23,669 nucleotides of DNA from Gammaproteobacteria bacterium RIFCSPHIGHO2_12_FULL_45_12 (GTDB lineage: Bacteria > Pseudomonadota > Gammaproteobacteria > DSM-16500): positions 1 through 23,669 of the forward strand of contig MGYH01000004.1 in the NCBI GenBank assembly GCA_001801665.1, given 5' to 3'. The notes beneath the pieces are model-generated. The model did not search any database. It was not told where the DNA came from and saw only the letters and a program-made list of their open reading frames with translations. Shown in pieces: positions 14,898-22,893 of the stretch (the first letter of the stretch is position 1; every line of letters begins with the position of its first letter). The translations under genes were made by a program, and so were the position numbers.

Positions 14898-17800
14898 CCT
14901 AGATGCTGGTTAGCTGTGTTTTCCCGATTATTGCCTTGGAAGGTCGGGCGCTTCTTTTTTCTGCTGCCACTTTCTGAGGCAAAAAAGCTTGCGTTCAGGG
15001 GTCGCGAGGCAGGTGTGACAGTCTGATCTGAGTTCGTTAGTTGAGCTTCAATTTTTTGAATGGTCATTTGTTGTAGAGATGCAAGCAACGGGATTGAGGA
15101 TGGCTGATTCATTGGGAGGCTTGCCAAGGCTCCCGTTTCGATTGCATTTTGAATAGATTGATATAATAAAGTGGATCCGATGGAGTCGCAACCCAGATTG
15201 CCAAGCACCTCATCTGTCCCAATTTGGGCTTCCGGAATGTCGAGTGTTTCAGCAACCAGCTTGCGAAGCGCGGCCTGTAAAGCGGAGACAGGGGGTTGAC
15301 AGAATGCGTCTTGTGCTCTGTCATCAGGCAAGGGGAGTGCGCGTTTGTTGATTTTCCCATTTTGTGTGAGCGGAATTTCCTTTAAAAAAACAATGATTTT
15401 GGGGTGTGCAACGGGAGGCAGCAATGCCAAGGTAAGCTGCTGTTTGAAATTGTCTCGCCAGTCAGTCAGACTGGTTTCTGCCCGGTCTGACACAAGATAG
15501 GCGATCAGTTGCGTGTTGTTTTTATTGGGAATAACCGCTATATCTCGAATAAGCGGATTTTTCCTTAAAAGACTCTCAATCGCATCGAGATGGATATTGA
15601 CGCCTCTTAATTTTATTTGCTTGTCCTTGCGTCCAATGAATTGTATGTCTAATCCATTGGGTGTTAATTGATAGCTGCCATAATCGCCAGAAGCATACAT
15701 TTTGACGGCGTCTGGGTGATTGTTCGGACAGCTTGTAAAGCTCTGTGAGTCGGAATCAAAGCGCATAAAAAGAAATCGGGTTTGACTCAGTTCAAGGTTG
15801 TTAAGGTAGCCATCTGCAACGCCAGGCCCACTGACAAAAATTTCACCCGGGATGCCGATGGGACAAAGGGTGAGGGTGTCAGGGTTGACAATATGAATTT
15901 TCATGTTTCGGATGGGACGTCCTGTGAGTGTGGCACTTTCATTCGGGGTATGTTGATGCAAGGAAAGGCAAATACCCGTTTCAGTGTGACCTAAGCCATT
16001 TTCGACCACGCGATTTCCCCGAGCGTTTTTCCAGGCGTTTAAAGTGGTTTCATGTGCTGCTTGGCCCATACTGATGACATTCTCAATGGGGAGAGTAGGA
16101 TCAAGCTGTTTCAGCGTGTCAGGTAAACAAACCATATAGTTGAGCTGTTCTTGTTGAATGAGCTCACTCACCCAATCCGCAGAATGGCGTCCAGACTCAT
16201 AGGGTAAATGCAGGGTGCCTTGCGTGACCAGCATGACAATCAAGTCAAAGAAGAAGGCATCAAATGTGGGCAGTGCCGTGCATAGCACTTTTCGGTGCGG
16301 TGCAATTTTTTGGTCAGTGAGCGCGCCAATTAGGTTGGCGATGGCCCCATGAGTCTGTTGTACTGCTTTGGGGATGCCGGTGGTGCCTGAGGTATACATG
16401 ATGTAGATGGGCGTTTCTGGCTGGATGGGGAGGAGAGAGGCATGGCCAGCGTTTTGCTGTGCAAGGAGGATGCGTACTTCAGGGTCATCCAGATTAAGCA
16501 ATTGGCAGTCCGCCTTTGCTTCAAAAAGCTTGCTTGTCTCGTGGTCAACGAGAACAACCGGAATATGAGTATAAGTGAGTTTATATTGTCGAATGTCAGC
16601 TTGTTCAGGCTGGGTTTCAAGTGGCACGATGGTGCGACCGGCTTTCATGGCACCAAGAATCCCGTTTAATAGTTGTGTTGATCGGGTGAGGCAGATGCCA
16701 ATCGTTTGATTGTGTTGAGAGTGGTGCTGGGCAATATAATGGGCCAGCCTAGTGCTTGCTTCGTTCAGAAAGTGATAGCTCATTTCATCACGTTGCGCTT
16801 CACCGTGATACACAACAGCAGGCATGTGAGGAAATTGCTGGCTGACTTGATGTAAGAGGTCAGGGAGAAAAACAGGTATTTCTGGCGTTTCTGTGTGGTT
16901 TAGTTCAGCAATCAGCGCGGCCTCCTCTGGTAGGAGCAGGGAAATATGAGCAATGGGACAGGAAGCATTATTGAGAACGGAGGATAGAAGTTGCTGTAAG
17001 TGCCCAATAAATCGATTGATAAAATGAGGTGAGTAACGTTTGGGCGGATAGTTGAGTGTCCCTTGGCAACGGCCATCTGGAAGTAATTCAAAACCAATAT
17101 CTAATGCTGACGTTGTTTTCGGGAGAAATTTAATGGTAACGGGTGTGGAAACAGATGCGCCCGACAAATGGAAAGACGTGCGAATTTTGTGGAAGGAAAA
17201 AGCGGTATATGCATGTGTATCTTGTTCGGCCAGCAGCTTGGGTAAAGGTGTTTCGTGAGATTTAGCGTCATCCAGCGCTGCTAATGTCTTAACGAGAAGA
17301 CTACCAAACGATGTGTTGGGGTCAAGTTGCAAGCGTAGGGGTAATTGACTTGCAAAGGCATTAATGAAATGTCTGGTTGTAAGGGTACGATTTTTGGAAT
17401 TGGCGTAGATGCAAATATCAGTATCGCCACTATACCGCGCAAGCAAGGCAAAACAAGCGGCGAGTAAGATGCTTTCAAGCGTCTTGCTTGCGAAGCGCGC
17501 CTCTAGTTGCTGGATGAGCAACGGGTCCAAAGTGAAGGTGTGGCACCCATCCTGCTTGTTGGGTGAATGCGGAGCGAATAAATCTGTCGGCATCTGGTTT
17601 GGACGCAAATGATTAAGCGTTTCTTTCCAGAAAGGTGCATGGCTTGTTTTCTCTGGCCTAGCCATGTCAGTTTGTAAGCGGCTTTGATTTTCCAAAATGG
17701 GAAGGATAAGCGGGCTCTTTGAAACAGTGTGATTGTAAAGGATGGAAATGTCTTTTAAAAGAATTTCGATGGACGCTTGATCCATGAGTGAGCGATGTGA

Positions 17801-18223
17801 CAGTAGTGCTAATTGATGATGATCCGGTGAGTATTGAACTAGCAGTGCCCGCCAAAGCGGTTCGGTATCCAGGTGAAAGGGTGTGTCGAGAAAATCTTCA
17901 GCGCCAAGCTGCGTTAAAGTGCTGACTATCTGGGATGCGGGTGCGTGGATGCCTGAGTTTGTCGCGTTCAACAAACGGATGCGTAAGGGCAGATTGTCTG
18001 GGAATTGCAGAAGCGGGCGAAAGTGATGTTGATTGGGTTCACCTTCAATCGCACTGTGCAAAACGTCATGACGGATAGCAACATAGGTTAATGCTTGCTG
18101 CAAGGCAGGCTGGTTTAGCGTGCCGCTTATGTCTATTGCGATGGCGCAATGCGCGGCGCGGGCAGATTTTAGCGGCATAGACAGATTTAGTCGTCTTTCC
18201 TGGGTATTATTTAATCTAAGCAT
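14894..18223 (-). CDS. single-module nonribosomal peptide synthetase (C-A-T), condensation domain degenerate
   Basis: 1109 residues. The condensation-like domain (about 1-430) keeps C1 (TQERRLNL) and C2 (RHDVLHSAIE), but the HHxxxDG motif reads HRSLMDQ at 143-149: the second, catalytic His is Arg and the Gly is Gln. The adenylation domain (about 450-965) looks functional: A3 YTSGTTGIPK (610-619), A5 NGLGHTE (742-748), A7 SGD (845-847), A8 GRKDKQIKLRG (864-874) and catalytic Lys K957 in NGKINK. Specificity residues read by eye are D655, A656, F659, C699, I717, M719, G743, I751, C752 and K957, which suggests a hydrophobic amino acid. The carrier domain has LGCDSI with the phosphopantetheine Ser S1014. 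No fused thioesterase or second module. A ~70-residue polar tail includes RKKKRP (1088-1093). Product unknown. The ribosome site is weak. Confidence 0.88.
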   Translation of the reverse strand: MLRLNNTQERRLNLSMPLKSARAAHCAIAIDISGTLNQPALQQALTYVAIRHDVLHSAIEGEPNQHHFRPLLQFPDNLPLRIRLLNATNSGIHAPASQIVSTLTQLGAEDFLDTPFHLDTEPLWRALLVQYSPDHHQLALLSHRSLMDQASIEILLKDISILYNHTVSKSPLILPILENQSRLQTDMARPEKTSHAPFWKETLNHLRPNQMPTDLFAPHSPNKQDGCHTFTLDPLLIQQLEARFASKTLESILLAACFALLARYSGDTDICIYANSKNRTLTTRHFINAFASQLPLRLQLDPNTSFGSLLVKTLAALDDAKSHETPLPKLLAEQDTHAYTAFSFHKIRTSFHLSGASVSTPVTIKFLPKTTSALDIGFELLPDGRCQGTLNYPPKRYSPHFINRFIGHLQQLLSSVLNNASCPIAHISLLLPEEAALIAELNHTETPEIPVFLPDLLHQVSQQFPHMPAVVYHGEAQRDEMSYHFLNEASTRLAHYIAQHHSQHNQTIGICLTRSTQLLNGILGAMKAGRTIVPLETQPEQADIRQYKLTYTHIPVVLVDHETSKLFEAKADCQLLNLDDPEVRILLAQQNAGHASLLPIQPETPIYIMYTSGTTGIPKAVQQTHGAIANLIGALTDQKIAPHRKVLCTALPTFDAFFFDLIVMLVTQGTLHLPYESGRHSADWVSELIQQEQLNYMVCLPDTLKQLDPTLPIENVISMGQAAHETTLNAWKNARGNRVVENGLGHTETGICLSLHQHTPNESATLTGRPIRNMKIHIVNPDTLTLCPIGIPGEIFVSGPGVADGYLNNLELSQTRFLFMRFDSDSQSFTSCPNNHPDAVKMYASGDYGSYQLTPNGLDIQFIGRKDKQIKLRGVNIHLDAIESLLRKNPLIRDIAVIPNKNNTQLIAYLVSDRAETSLTDWRDNFKQQLTLALLPPVAHPKIIVFLKEIPLTQNGKINKRALPLPDDRAQDAFCQPPVSALQAALRKLVAETLDIPEAQIGTDEVLGNLGCDSIGSTLLYQSIQNAIETGALASLPMNQPSSIPLLASLQQMTIQKIEAQLTNSDQTVTPASRPLNASFFASESGSRKKKRPTFQGNNRENTANQHLG

Positions 18224-18257
18224 ACGGTGTCTCGTTTATTTTTTTGACTTTATTTGT

Positions 18258-18286
18258 GTGTTACAATGCGTTCGGCATGTTAACAC
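18258..18286. promoter_or_regulatory. imperfect palindrome between the NRPS and kinase genes (possible operator)
   Basis: Arms GTGTTACAATGC (18258-18269) and GCATGTTAACAC (18275-18286) are inverted repeats with a two-base mismatch each and a 5-nt centre. They lie in the 94-bp divergent intergenic region. The position suits a dimeric regulator controlling both genes. I could not find convincing -35/-10 pairs for either gene. Confidence 0.5.
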
Positions 18287-18317
18287 AATTTAGCTAATAT
18301 TGAATATCAGGTTTTCC

Positions 18318-20309
18318 ATGATGCGCTCACTCACTGATCTTAATGCATTAAATCTTGGCAAATATTTTCATAAGCTTGCGGAAATTAGTCAGGATGTTTT
18401 CTGGATTAGGGAAACTGACTTCATTACTCACCTATATGTGAGCCCCGCTTACGAAAAAGTCTGGGGGCTACCGTGTCAAGGTGTCTATGAGGCAGGCATG
18501 TCCTGGCTCGAAGTAGTATATCCGGAAGACAGGCAAAAAGTCGAGCAACACGTTGAAAGGGTTAAAAATAAGTGTGTGGAAGGCGAAAGCTATTCGCAAG
18601 AATATCGCATTTATCGTGATGTTAATGAGATGCGATATATTCATGAGGTGATTTTTCCGTTATTTGATGCGAATCATATTTTAATTGGTTTTGCAGGGAT
18701 GGCAAAAGATATTACTCAGGAAAAATTGCGTTTGGAAGAGCTTGAGATTGGAAGCCATTATTTCCGTTTTTTTGCAGAAAAAGTGCGCGCGGTATTTTGG
18801 GCTAGAAATGATCTGTATAACAAGCAGCTTTATATTAGTCCAGGTTATGAGAAAATCTGGGGTCGGGATAGGGAGAGTGTCTATAATAACCCTGAAACGT
18901 GGCTGGATACCTTGCACCCTGAAGACAGGGAGCGAACCAAAAGCGGCGGCCGTTTCAGTAGCAGTGGTGAAAAGCTGCCGGCGCATGAAACGGAATGGCG
19001 TTACCGTATTTTAACGCCAGAAGGTGAGGTTGTCTGGATTAAAGATACTGGTTTTCCAATTCACGATGATAAAAATGCTTTCATTGGCTACGCTGGCATT
19101 GCGCAGGATATTACCAAAGAAGTGTTGCACGAGCGTGAATTACAAGAAGCCAAACAACGCGCAGAGGTTGCGAACCAAGCCAAATCAGAATTTTTGGCCA
19201 TGATTAGTCATGAAATTCGCACACCTTTAAATGCCATTATGGGCATGGCTCAAATTCTGAAAATAAAAGGCTTGTCGCCTGAGTTGCATGAGTATGTTGA
19301 TGTGATCAGTAATGCGGGCAACAATTTATTGTCATTAGTCAATGATATTTTGGATTTTGCCCGAGTGGAAGCGGGAAAATTATTTTTTTCAAGCGAGCCG
19401 TTTGAGCTGGATAATCTCATTATTCAGATAGTGCATAGCATTCAATTTCAGGCGCGGGCAAAGGGAATCAAGCTGAAGGTTTTTTCTGCGCCTGAGCTTG
19501 ATCAGGTGGTCGTTGTCGGTGATCCCAATAGAGTACGTCAAGTGCTGGTAAACTTGATTAGCAATGCCATTAAGTTCACCGAGGTGGGGGTGGTTGAAGT
19601 GGTATTGAAATGCCTGAAAAAGCAAAAACGTAAAGTTGAGTTTTCTGTGTCGGTGATCGATACGGGTATTGGCATGCGCGAGGATAAGCTGGATACTATT
19701 TTTGATAAATTCAGTCAGATTGATTCGATATACAACAGAAAGCAGGGTGGCATTGGCTTGGGGCTTGCGATTACCAAAGAGTTGGTGGAGTCCATGGGCG
19801 GTTGCATTAAAGTGAAAAGCAAATTGGGTCTCGGCTCTGAATTTACTTTTACGCTTGCGATGAAGTTGCAGCCATTCAATAAACCTTGCAATACCGTGAT
19901 TGAACGGAAGGAAGCGTTCAAGGCTGAAAAATTTGATATGAATATTCTGGTCGTGGAAGATAATCTGGTTAATCAAAAAATTGCTAAATTAATGCTGGAG
20001 GATTTGGGTTGTCGGGTGGTGGTTGTCGACAATGGACGAAAAGTGCTTGAACAAGCTGATACCCTGTTGGGTTATGATCTGATTTTTATGGATGTTGGCT
20101 TACCTGATATCAGTGGCTTTGAAGTGGTAGCGCGATTAAGGCAGTTGCCTGAATTTGAAAAGTTGCCCATTATTGCCATGACAGCGCACATATTGGATCG
20201 GGACCGACAGCAAGCATTTGAAGCGGGAATGAATAAAATGGTTGCAAAACCCATTAGGCAGGAAGAAATTTCGGCTGTCTTGAAGGAATATTATATCGCA
20301 GGCGAGTAG
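18318..20309 (+). CDS. soluble hybrid sensor histidine kinase, PAS-PAS-HisKA-HATPase-REC
   Basis: 663 residues from ATG at 18318 (AGG six nt upstream; a TTG at 18300 is less likely). Two PAS/PAC domains (about 20-140 and 150-268) resemble each other (DVFWIRE...SPAYEKVWG and AVFWARN...SPGYEKIWG; both end in GxAxDIT), indicating a tandem duplication. HisKA has MISHEIRTPLNAIMG with H298. The ATPase domain shows NLISNAIKFTE, VIDTGIGM and GIGLGLAI. The receiver domain (about 540-655) has phospho-acceptor D592 in IFMDVGLPD and K in AKPI. No transmembrane segment, so it probably senses a cytoplasmic signal. There is no HPt domain or output regulator nearby, so its phosphorelay partner is encoded elsewhere. 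It is divergent from the NRPS gene. Confidence 0.93.
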   Translation: MMRSLTDLNALNLGKYFHKLAEISQDVFWIRETDFITHLYVSPAYEKVWGLPCQGVYEAGMSWLEVVYPEDRQKVEQHVERVKNKCVEGESYSQEYRIYRDVNEMRYIHEVIFPLFDANHILIGFAGMAKDITQEKLRLEELEIGSHYFRFFAEKVRAVFWARNDLYNKQLYISPGYEKIWGRDRESVYNNPETWLDTLHPEDRERTKSGGRFSSSGEKLPAHETEWRYRILTPEGEVVWIKDTGFPIHDDKNAFIGYAGIAQDITKEVLHERELQEAKQRAEVANQAKSEFLAMISHEIRTPLNAIMGMAQILKIKGLSPELHEYVDVISNAGNNLLSLVNDILDFARVEAGKLFFSSEPFELDNLIIQIVHSIQFQARAKGIKLKVFSAPELDQVVVVGDPNRVRQVLVNLISNAIKFTEVGVVEVVLKCLKKQKRKVEFSVSVIDTGIGMREDKLDTIFDKFSQIDSIYNRKQGGIGLGLAITKELVESMGGCIKVKSKLGLGSEFTFTLAMKLQPFNKPCNTVIERKEAFKAEKFDMNILVVEDNLVNQKIAKLMLEDLGCRVVVVDNGRKVLEQADTLLGYDLIFMDVGLPDISGFEVVARLRQLPEFEKLPIIAMTAHILDRDRQQAFEAGMNKMVAKPIRQEEISAVLKEYYIAGE

Positions 20310-20415
20310 GTTGTCCTTGGCGCGACCTACCATCAAGATTTGGATTTTGGCATTCTGTTTACCAACCATTGAATCATTTTATTTTTGGCGTTCCACGTTC
20401 GTGAGCTTTTTCTAA

Positions 20416-20446
20416 ACTGTGATTATCGTCATAATCACAGTATTTT
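20416..20446 (+). terminator. hairpin terminator between kinase and toxin-antitoxin genes
   Basis: A perfect 11-bp stem (20416-20426 with 20431-20441) with loop CGTC is followed by ATTTTAAT on the plus strand. It lies between convergent genes about 107 bp after the kinase stop. The stem is A+T-rich and the T-run short; on the minus strand the tail TTTAGAAAAA is poorer. Confidence 0.55.
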
Positions 20447-20723
20447 AATCGTGGAATTGTCTCGTCAAATATTTATGTATTATGCTAGATAATAAACTTT
20501 GATATGGTAGGCCTTCTTTTAAAGCTTCCTCCTGAATCCTTGTGAAATCCCATTCAGACATTCGTAAACTAACACGTCTATTTTTTAGACCATGTGTTTT
20601 CGCAATATTTTGGATACGTTTTTTTTCTGCTTTTACATTCGATATGCTTTTTAACTTGCCCGATTCAAATGCGTTTAAAATATCTTTCTCTTCAGAGCTT
20701 AACTTTTGCTTGTTTTGTTTCAT
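20445..20723 (-). CDS. CopG/BrnA-type antitoxin
   Basis: 92 residues. The N-terminus (LSSEEKDILNAFESGKLKSI) and C-terminus (RRVSLRMSEWDFTRIQEEALKEGLPYQSLLSSIIHKYL) match the general pattern of CopG-family ribbon-helix-helix antitoxins found behind BrnT-like toxins: a short beta strand, then two helices. Expected role: binds and neutralises the toxin and represses the shared promoter. Its ATG overlaps the toxin stop (ATGA) and has AGGAG upstream, so translation is coupled. The assignment is from pattern and context, not a search. Confidence 0.8.
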   Translation of the reverse strand: MKQNKQKLSSEEKDILNAFESGKLKSISNVKAEKKRIQNIAKTHGLKNRRVSLRMSEWDFTRIQEEALKEGLPYQSLLSSIIHKYLTRQFHD

Positions 20724-21010
20724 TTCTCTGTGCTCCTTAATAGTTTATTTGTAAACTTTCGACTTCTAAAGGCCGTTTTTAAAAAAATCTTTTCTTCGTC
20801 TTCAATAAAAGGTACAAGCACTAAATAACTATCAATTTCAACAACTAATACATTCTGACGAGCATGATGATTGCTTGGGTTTGGAATGATATCAATTAAT
20901 TTCCCCTGTTCAAGAGCGACAACAACTGCCTCAAAGCTAATATTTCTTTCTGTTTGAAGCTGAATATTTTTTTCGGCACTCCATTCGATGCGCTTCTCAA
21001 TACATTTCAC
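20720..21010 (-). CDS. BrnT-family toxin (putative ribonuclease)
   Basis: 96 residues from GTG at 21010, with AAGGA upstream. Pattern of BrnT-like toxins: an N-terminal IEWSAEKN followed by ISFEAVVVALEQGKLIDIIPNPS, a central beta-sheet core (VLVVEIDSYLVLVPFIEDEEKIFLKTAF) and the basic end RSRKFTNKLL. Studied BrnT proteins have a RelE-like fold and cleave RNA. The gene order, toxin first and antitoxin overlapping by four bases, is typical of this family. Activity is not shown; the family match is by eye. Confidence 0.8.
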   Translation of the reverse strand: MKCIEKRIEWSAEKNIQLQTERNISFEAVVVALEQGKLIDIIPNPSNHHARQNVLVVEIDSYLVLVPFIEDEEKIFLKTAFRSRKFTNKLLRSTEK

Positions 21011-21048
21011 TCATTTTCCTTAATTATTGAAAGGTGCCTAATGTGCAT

Positions 21049-21077
21049 ATTATAGCATACAGAAAGTAGGATTGCAA
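21049..21077 (-). promoter_or_regulatory. sigma-70-type promoter of the toxin-antitoxin pair
   Basis: On the minus strand, TTGCAA (21077-21072), 17 nt, TATAAT (21054-21049), about 40 bp before the toxin start. TATGC occurs on both sides of the -10 box as a possible regulator contact. Confidence 0.65.
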
Positions 21078-21317
21078 AATGTAGCGTTTTCCAATATCGG
21101 AGACCATAAAAATCTGGTAGGTCACCTATATTAGACTAGGATTATAATATTTTTATCAATAAAATTAAGGGCTGTTGACAATTCGGATTCACGTTGCATC
21201 ATTCTCTCCTCGTTGCGCTTCTTCTAATAAGGCGCCTTGCGCGCGGGACAACGGTGAGGGCGTCAGTCTGCAACCACCTGCCCCCGCCCGCGGGAAAACA
21301 GGCGGTGGCGGCTTGTG
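21078..21317. other. gene-free stretch between toxin promoter and dolP
   Basis: The first ~100 bp are A+T-rich. Positions 21230-21310 are strikingly G+C-rich (GCGCCTTGCGCGCGGG, CCCGCCCGCGGG). Arms CCACCTG and CAGGCGGTGG could form a hairpin after the minus-strand dolP stop, but without a T-run. The plus-strand frame at 21194-21397 overlaps dolP and has no family resemblance. Confidence 0.45.
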
Positions 21318-21914
21318 TTATTCCTGAGCCGGTGCTGGTCGATACTGGAATATTTTCACCACCTTTTGAACGCCAGACACTTCGCGAGCAATGTTGACCG
21401 CTGTGTTCGCTTGCTCCATGGTGACGATTCCCATCAGGTAAACAGTGCCGTTTTCAGTGATCACTTTGATGCTGCTTGATTTTAAGTTTTCAGTTGCCAG
21501 CATGGTACTTTTGATTTTGGTGGTGATCCAGGAATCGCTGGTGCGTGTCAGGGATGACGTGGGACCCTGAATGGTGAGCTGATTGTAGATGCGTCTGACG
21601 CCAGGGACTGATCTGGCTATTTCCTCTGCTTGTTGCCGCCAGGTGGTATTGGGTGTTTCACCACTTAAGAGAACCACACGATGAAATGCCGTCACTTCAA
21701 TGTGGCAGTCGTTGTGCAAGCCTGGAATGGCTTGAATCTTGTCCGAGATTTGGTTCGCGAGATCCGTATCTTCCAGCGTGTTGGCAATGGTGCGATGGTC
21801 GTAAACGACGGCAATGGCAGCCGCACCCGCAGCTGCGCCAACGACAAAGAAACAACCCGGCAAGGTTAGTGCCAGACCTGCAACCAGACAGGCTCTTTGA
21901 GCAATTTTTTTCAT
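21318..21914 (-). CDS. dolP: DolP (YraP), outer-membrane lipoprotein with two BON domains
   Basis: 198 residues from ATG at 21914, chosen because it begins a lipoprotein signal (MKKIAQRACLVAGLALTLPGC) with lipobox LPGC and lipidated C21, and has AGAGG seven nt upstream. Two BON domains follow: about 50-120 (including VLLSGETPNTTWRQQAEEIARSVPGVRRIYNQL) and 125-195 (SWITTKIKSTML ... VYLMGIVTMEQANTAVNIAREVSGVQKVVKIFQY). DolP supports outer-membrane integrity and BamA function in E. coli. Its start overlaps the diaA stop (ATGA), so the two are translationally coupled. Confidence 0.93.
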   Translation of the reverse strand: MKKIAQRACLVAGLALTLPGCFFVVGAAAGAAAIAVVYDHRTIANTLEDTDLANQISDKIQAIPGLHNDCHIEVTAFHRVVLLSGETPNTTWRQQAEEIARSVPGVRRIYNQLTIQGPTSSLTRTSDSWITTKIKSTMLATENLKSSSIKVITENGTVYLMGIVTMEQANTAVNIAREVSGVQKVVKIFQYRPAPAQE

Positions 21915-22516
21915 GTGGTTACCTCTCCATGACCAAATAATCGAAAGTCTATAATGTCGCAAATACAGTGAATAATTAATAAGTGCGTTTCCTGGATGCG
22001 CGCCGTATCATCTGCTGGCACGCGTATCTCAATATCTTTTTCTCCAAAATAGTCGACAAGTTTACCACCATCCCGCCCCGTTAAGGCAATGACATGCATG
22101 TTTTTATCATGTGCGGCCTTAACCGCATTCACAATGTTGGTGGAGTTGCCGCTGGTTGTGATGGCGAGTAACAGGTCGTGAGGCTGGCCTAGCGCACGAA
22201 TTTGTTTGGCGTAAACGTCACTAAAATGATAATCGTTCGCAATGGAAGTGAGGGTGGCTGTATCCGCGGTGAGTGCAATGGCGGGCAGGCTGGGGCGTTC
22301 ATGCCTGAAACGATTGAGCATTTCTGAACTAAAATGCAAGGCATCACAGGCTGAGCCGCCGTTTCCGCAAGCCAGTATTTTGTGGCCTTCCAATAAAGCC
22401 TGAACCATTTCTTCGCTGGCTTCTGCCACCATATTCAGGATGGAATCAGCCGCATTAATTTTGGTCTGTATGCTGTCGGTAAAGCTAGCGCGTATTCGGT
22501 CAACAATGGAATTCAT
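21911..22516 (-). CDS. diaA: DiaA-like SIS-domain protein
   Basis: 201 residues from ATG at 22516 (MNSIVDRIRASFTDSIQTKI), which aligns with E. coli DiaA; the frame extends 12 codons further but into yraN. A single SIS fold carries the phosphosugar-type loop CGNGGSA, ERPSLPAIALTADTATLTSIANDY, YAKQIRALGQPHDLLLAITTSGNS and ALTGRDGGKL. DiaA binds DnaA and stimulates initiation. The intact CGNGGSACDALHF and TSGNS motifs are also close to GmhA (sedoheptulose-7-phosphate isomerase), so an enzymatic role is possible. The yraN-dolP context favours DiaA. Confidence 0.88.
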   Translation of the reverse strand: MNSIVDRIRASFTDSIQTKINAADSILNMVAEASEEMVQALLEGHKILACGNGGSACDALHFSSEMLNRFRHERPSLPAIALTADTATLTSIANDYHFSDVYAKQIRALGQPHDLLLAITTSGNSTNIVNAVKAAHDKNMHVIALTGRDGGKLVDYFGEKDIEIRVPADDTARIQETHLLIIHCICDIIDFRLFGHGEVTT

Positions 22517-22527
22517 GGGGTAATCTC

Positions 22528-22893
22528 TTATTGGAAAGCGTTTTTTATCCACTCGATGGTCATTTGGCCATTCTTGGGCGAGATGGCAATGACATCAAAG
22601 CGACAATTCATTTTATCAGTCCAGTTTTTTTTCATTAAAAAGTGGCCAGCCGTTTTGATGATTTTGCGGGTTTTATGCTGGGTGACGCTCTCAATCGCGC
22701 TGCCATATTGGGTGTGATGACGACTACGAACTTCGATAAACACTAAGTCTTGCTGGTCGCGCATAATCAAGTCAATTTCTCCAAAATAGCAATGATAGTT
22801 ACGTGCAAGCAGCCGAAGCCCTCTCTCGTGCAGAAATTGATAAGCTTCCAGCTCAAACTGTTGTCCAATGGTGTGTGATTTATACGCGTCCAT
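22528..22893 (-). CDS. yraN: YraN, UPF0102 endonuclease-like protein
   Basis: 121 residues from ATG at 22893; a GTG five codons earlier is an alternative, and neither has a clear ribosome site. The N-terminus TIGQQFELEAYQFLHERGLRLLARNYHCYFGEIDLIM is typical. It has the E-x-D plus EVR residues of the restriction-endonuclease-like fold (GEIDLI and FIEVRSR). The family's function is still poorly defined. It overlaps the lpoA 3' end by 14 nt and precedes diaA by 11 nt. Confidence 0.93.
   Translation of the reverse strand: MDAYKSHTIGQQFELEAYQFLHERGLRLLARNYHCYFGEIDLIMRDQQDLVFIEVRSRHHTQYGSAIESVTQHKTRKIIKTAGHFLMKKNWTDKMNCRFDVIAISPKNGQMTIEWIKNAFQ

Noticed and set aside
18300..18317. TTG start of the hybrid kinase
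   Set aside because: The ATG at 18318 has AGG at proper spacing and the PAS domain begins well downstream.
21194..21397. 67-codon plus-strand ORF in the G+C-rich stretch
   Set aside because: Overlaps the 3' end of dolP, has no family resemblance, and is explained by high G+C lacking stops.
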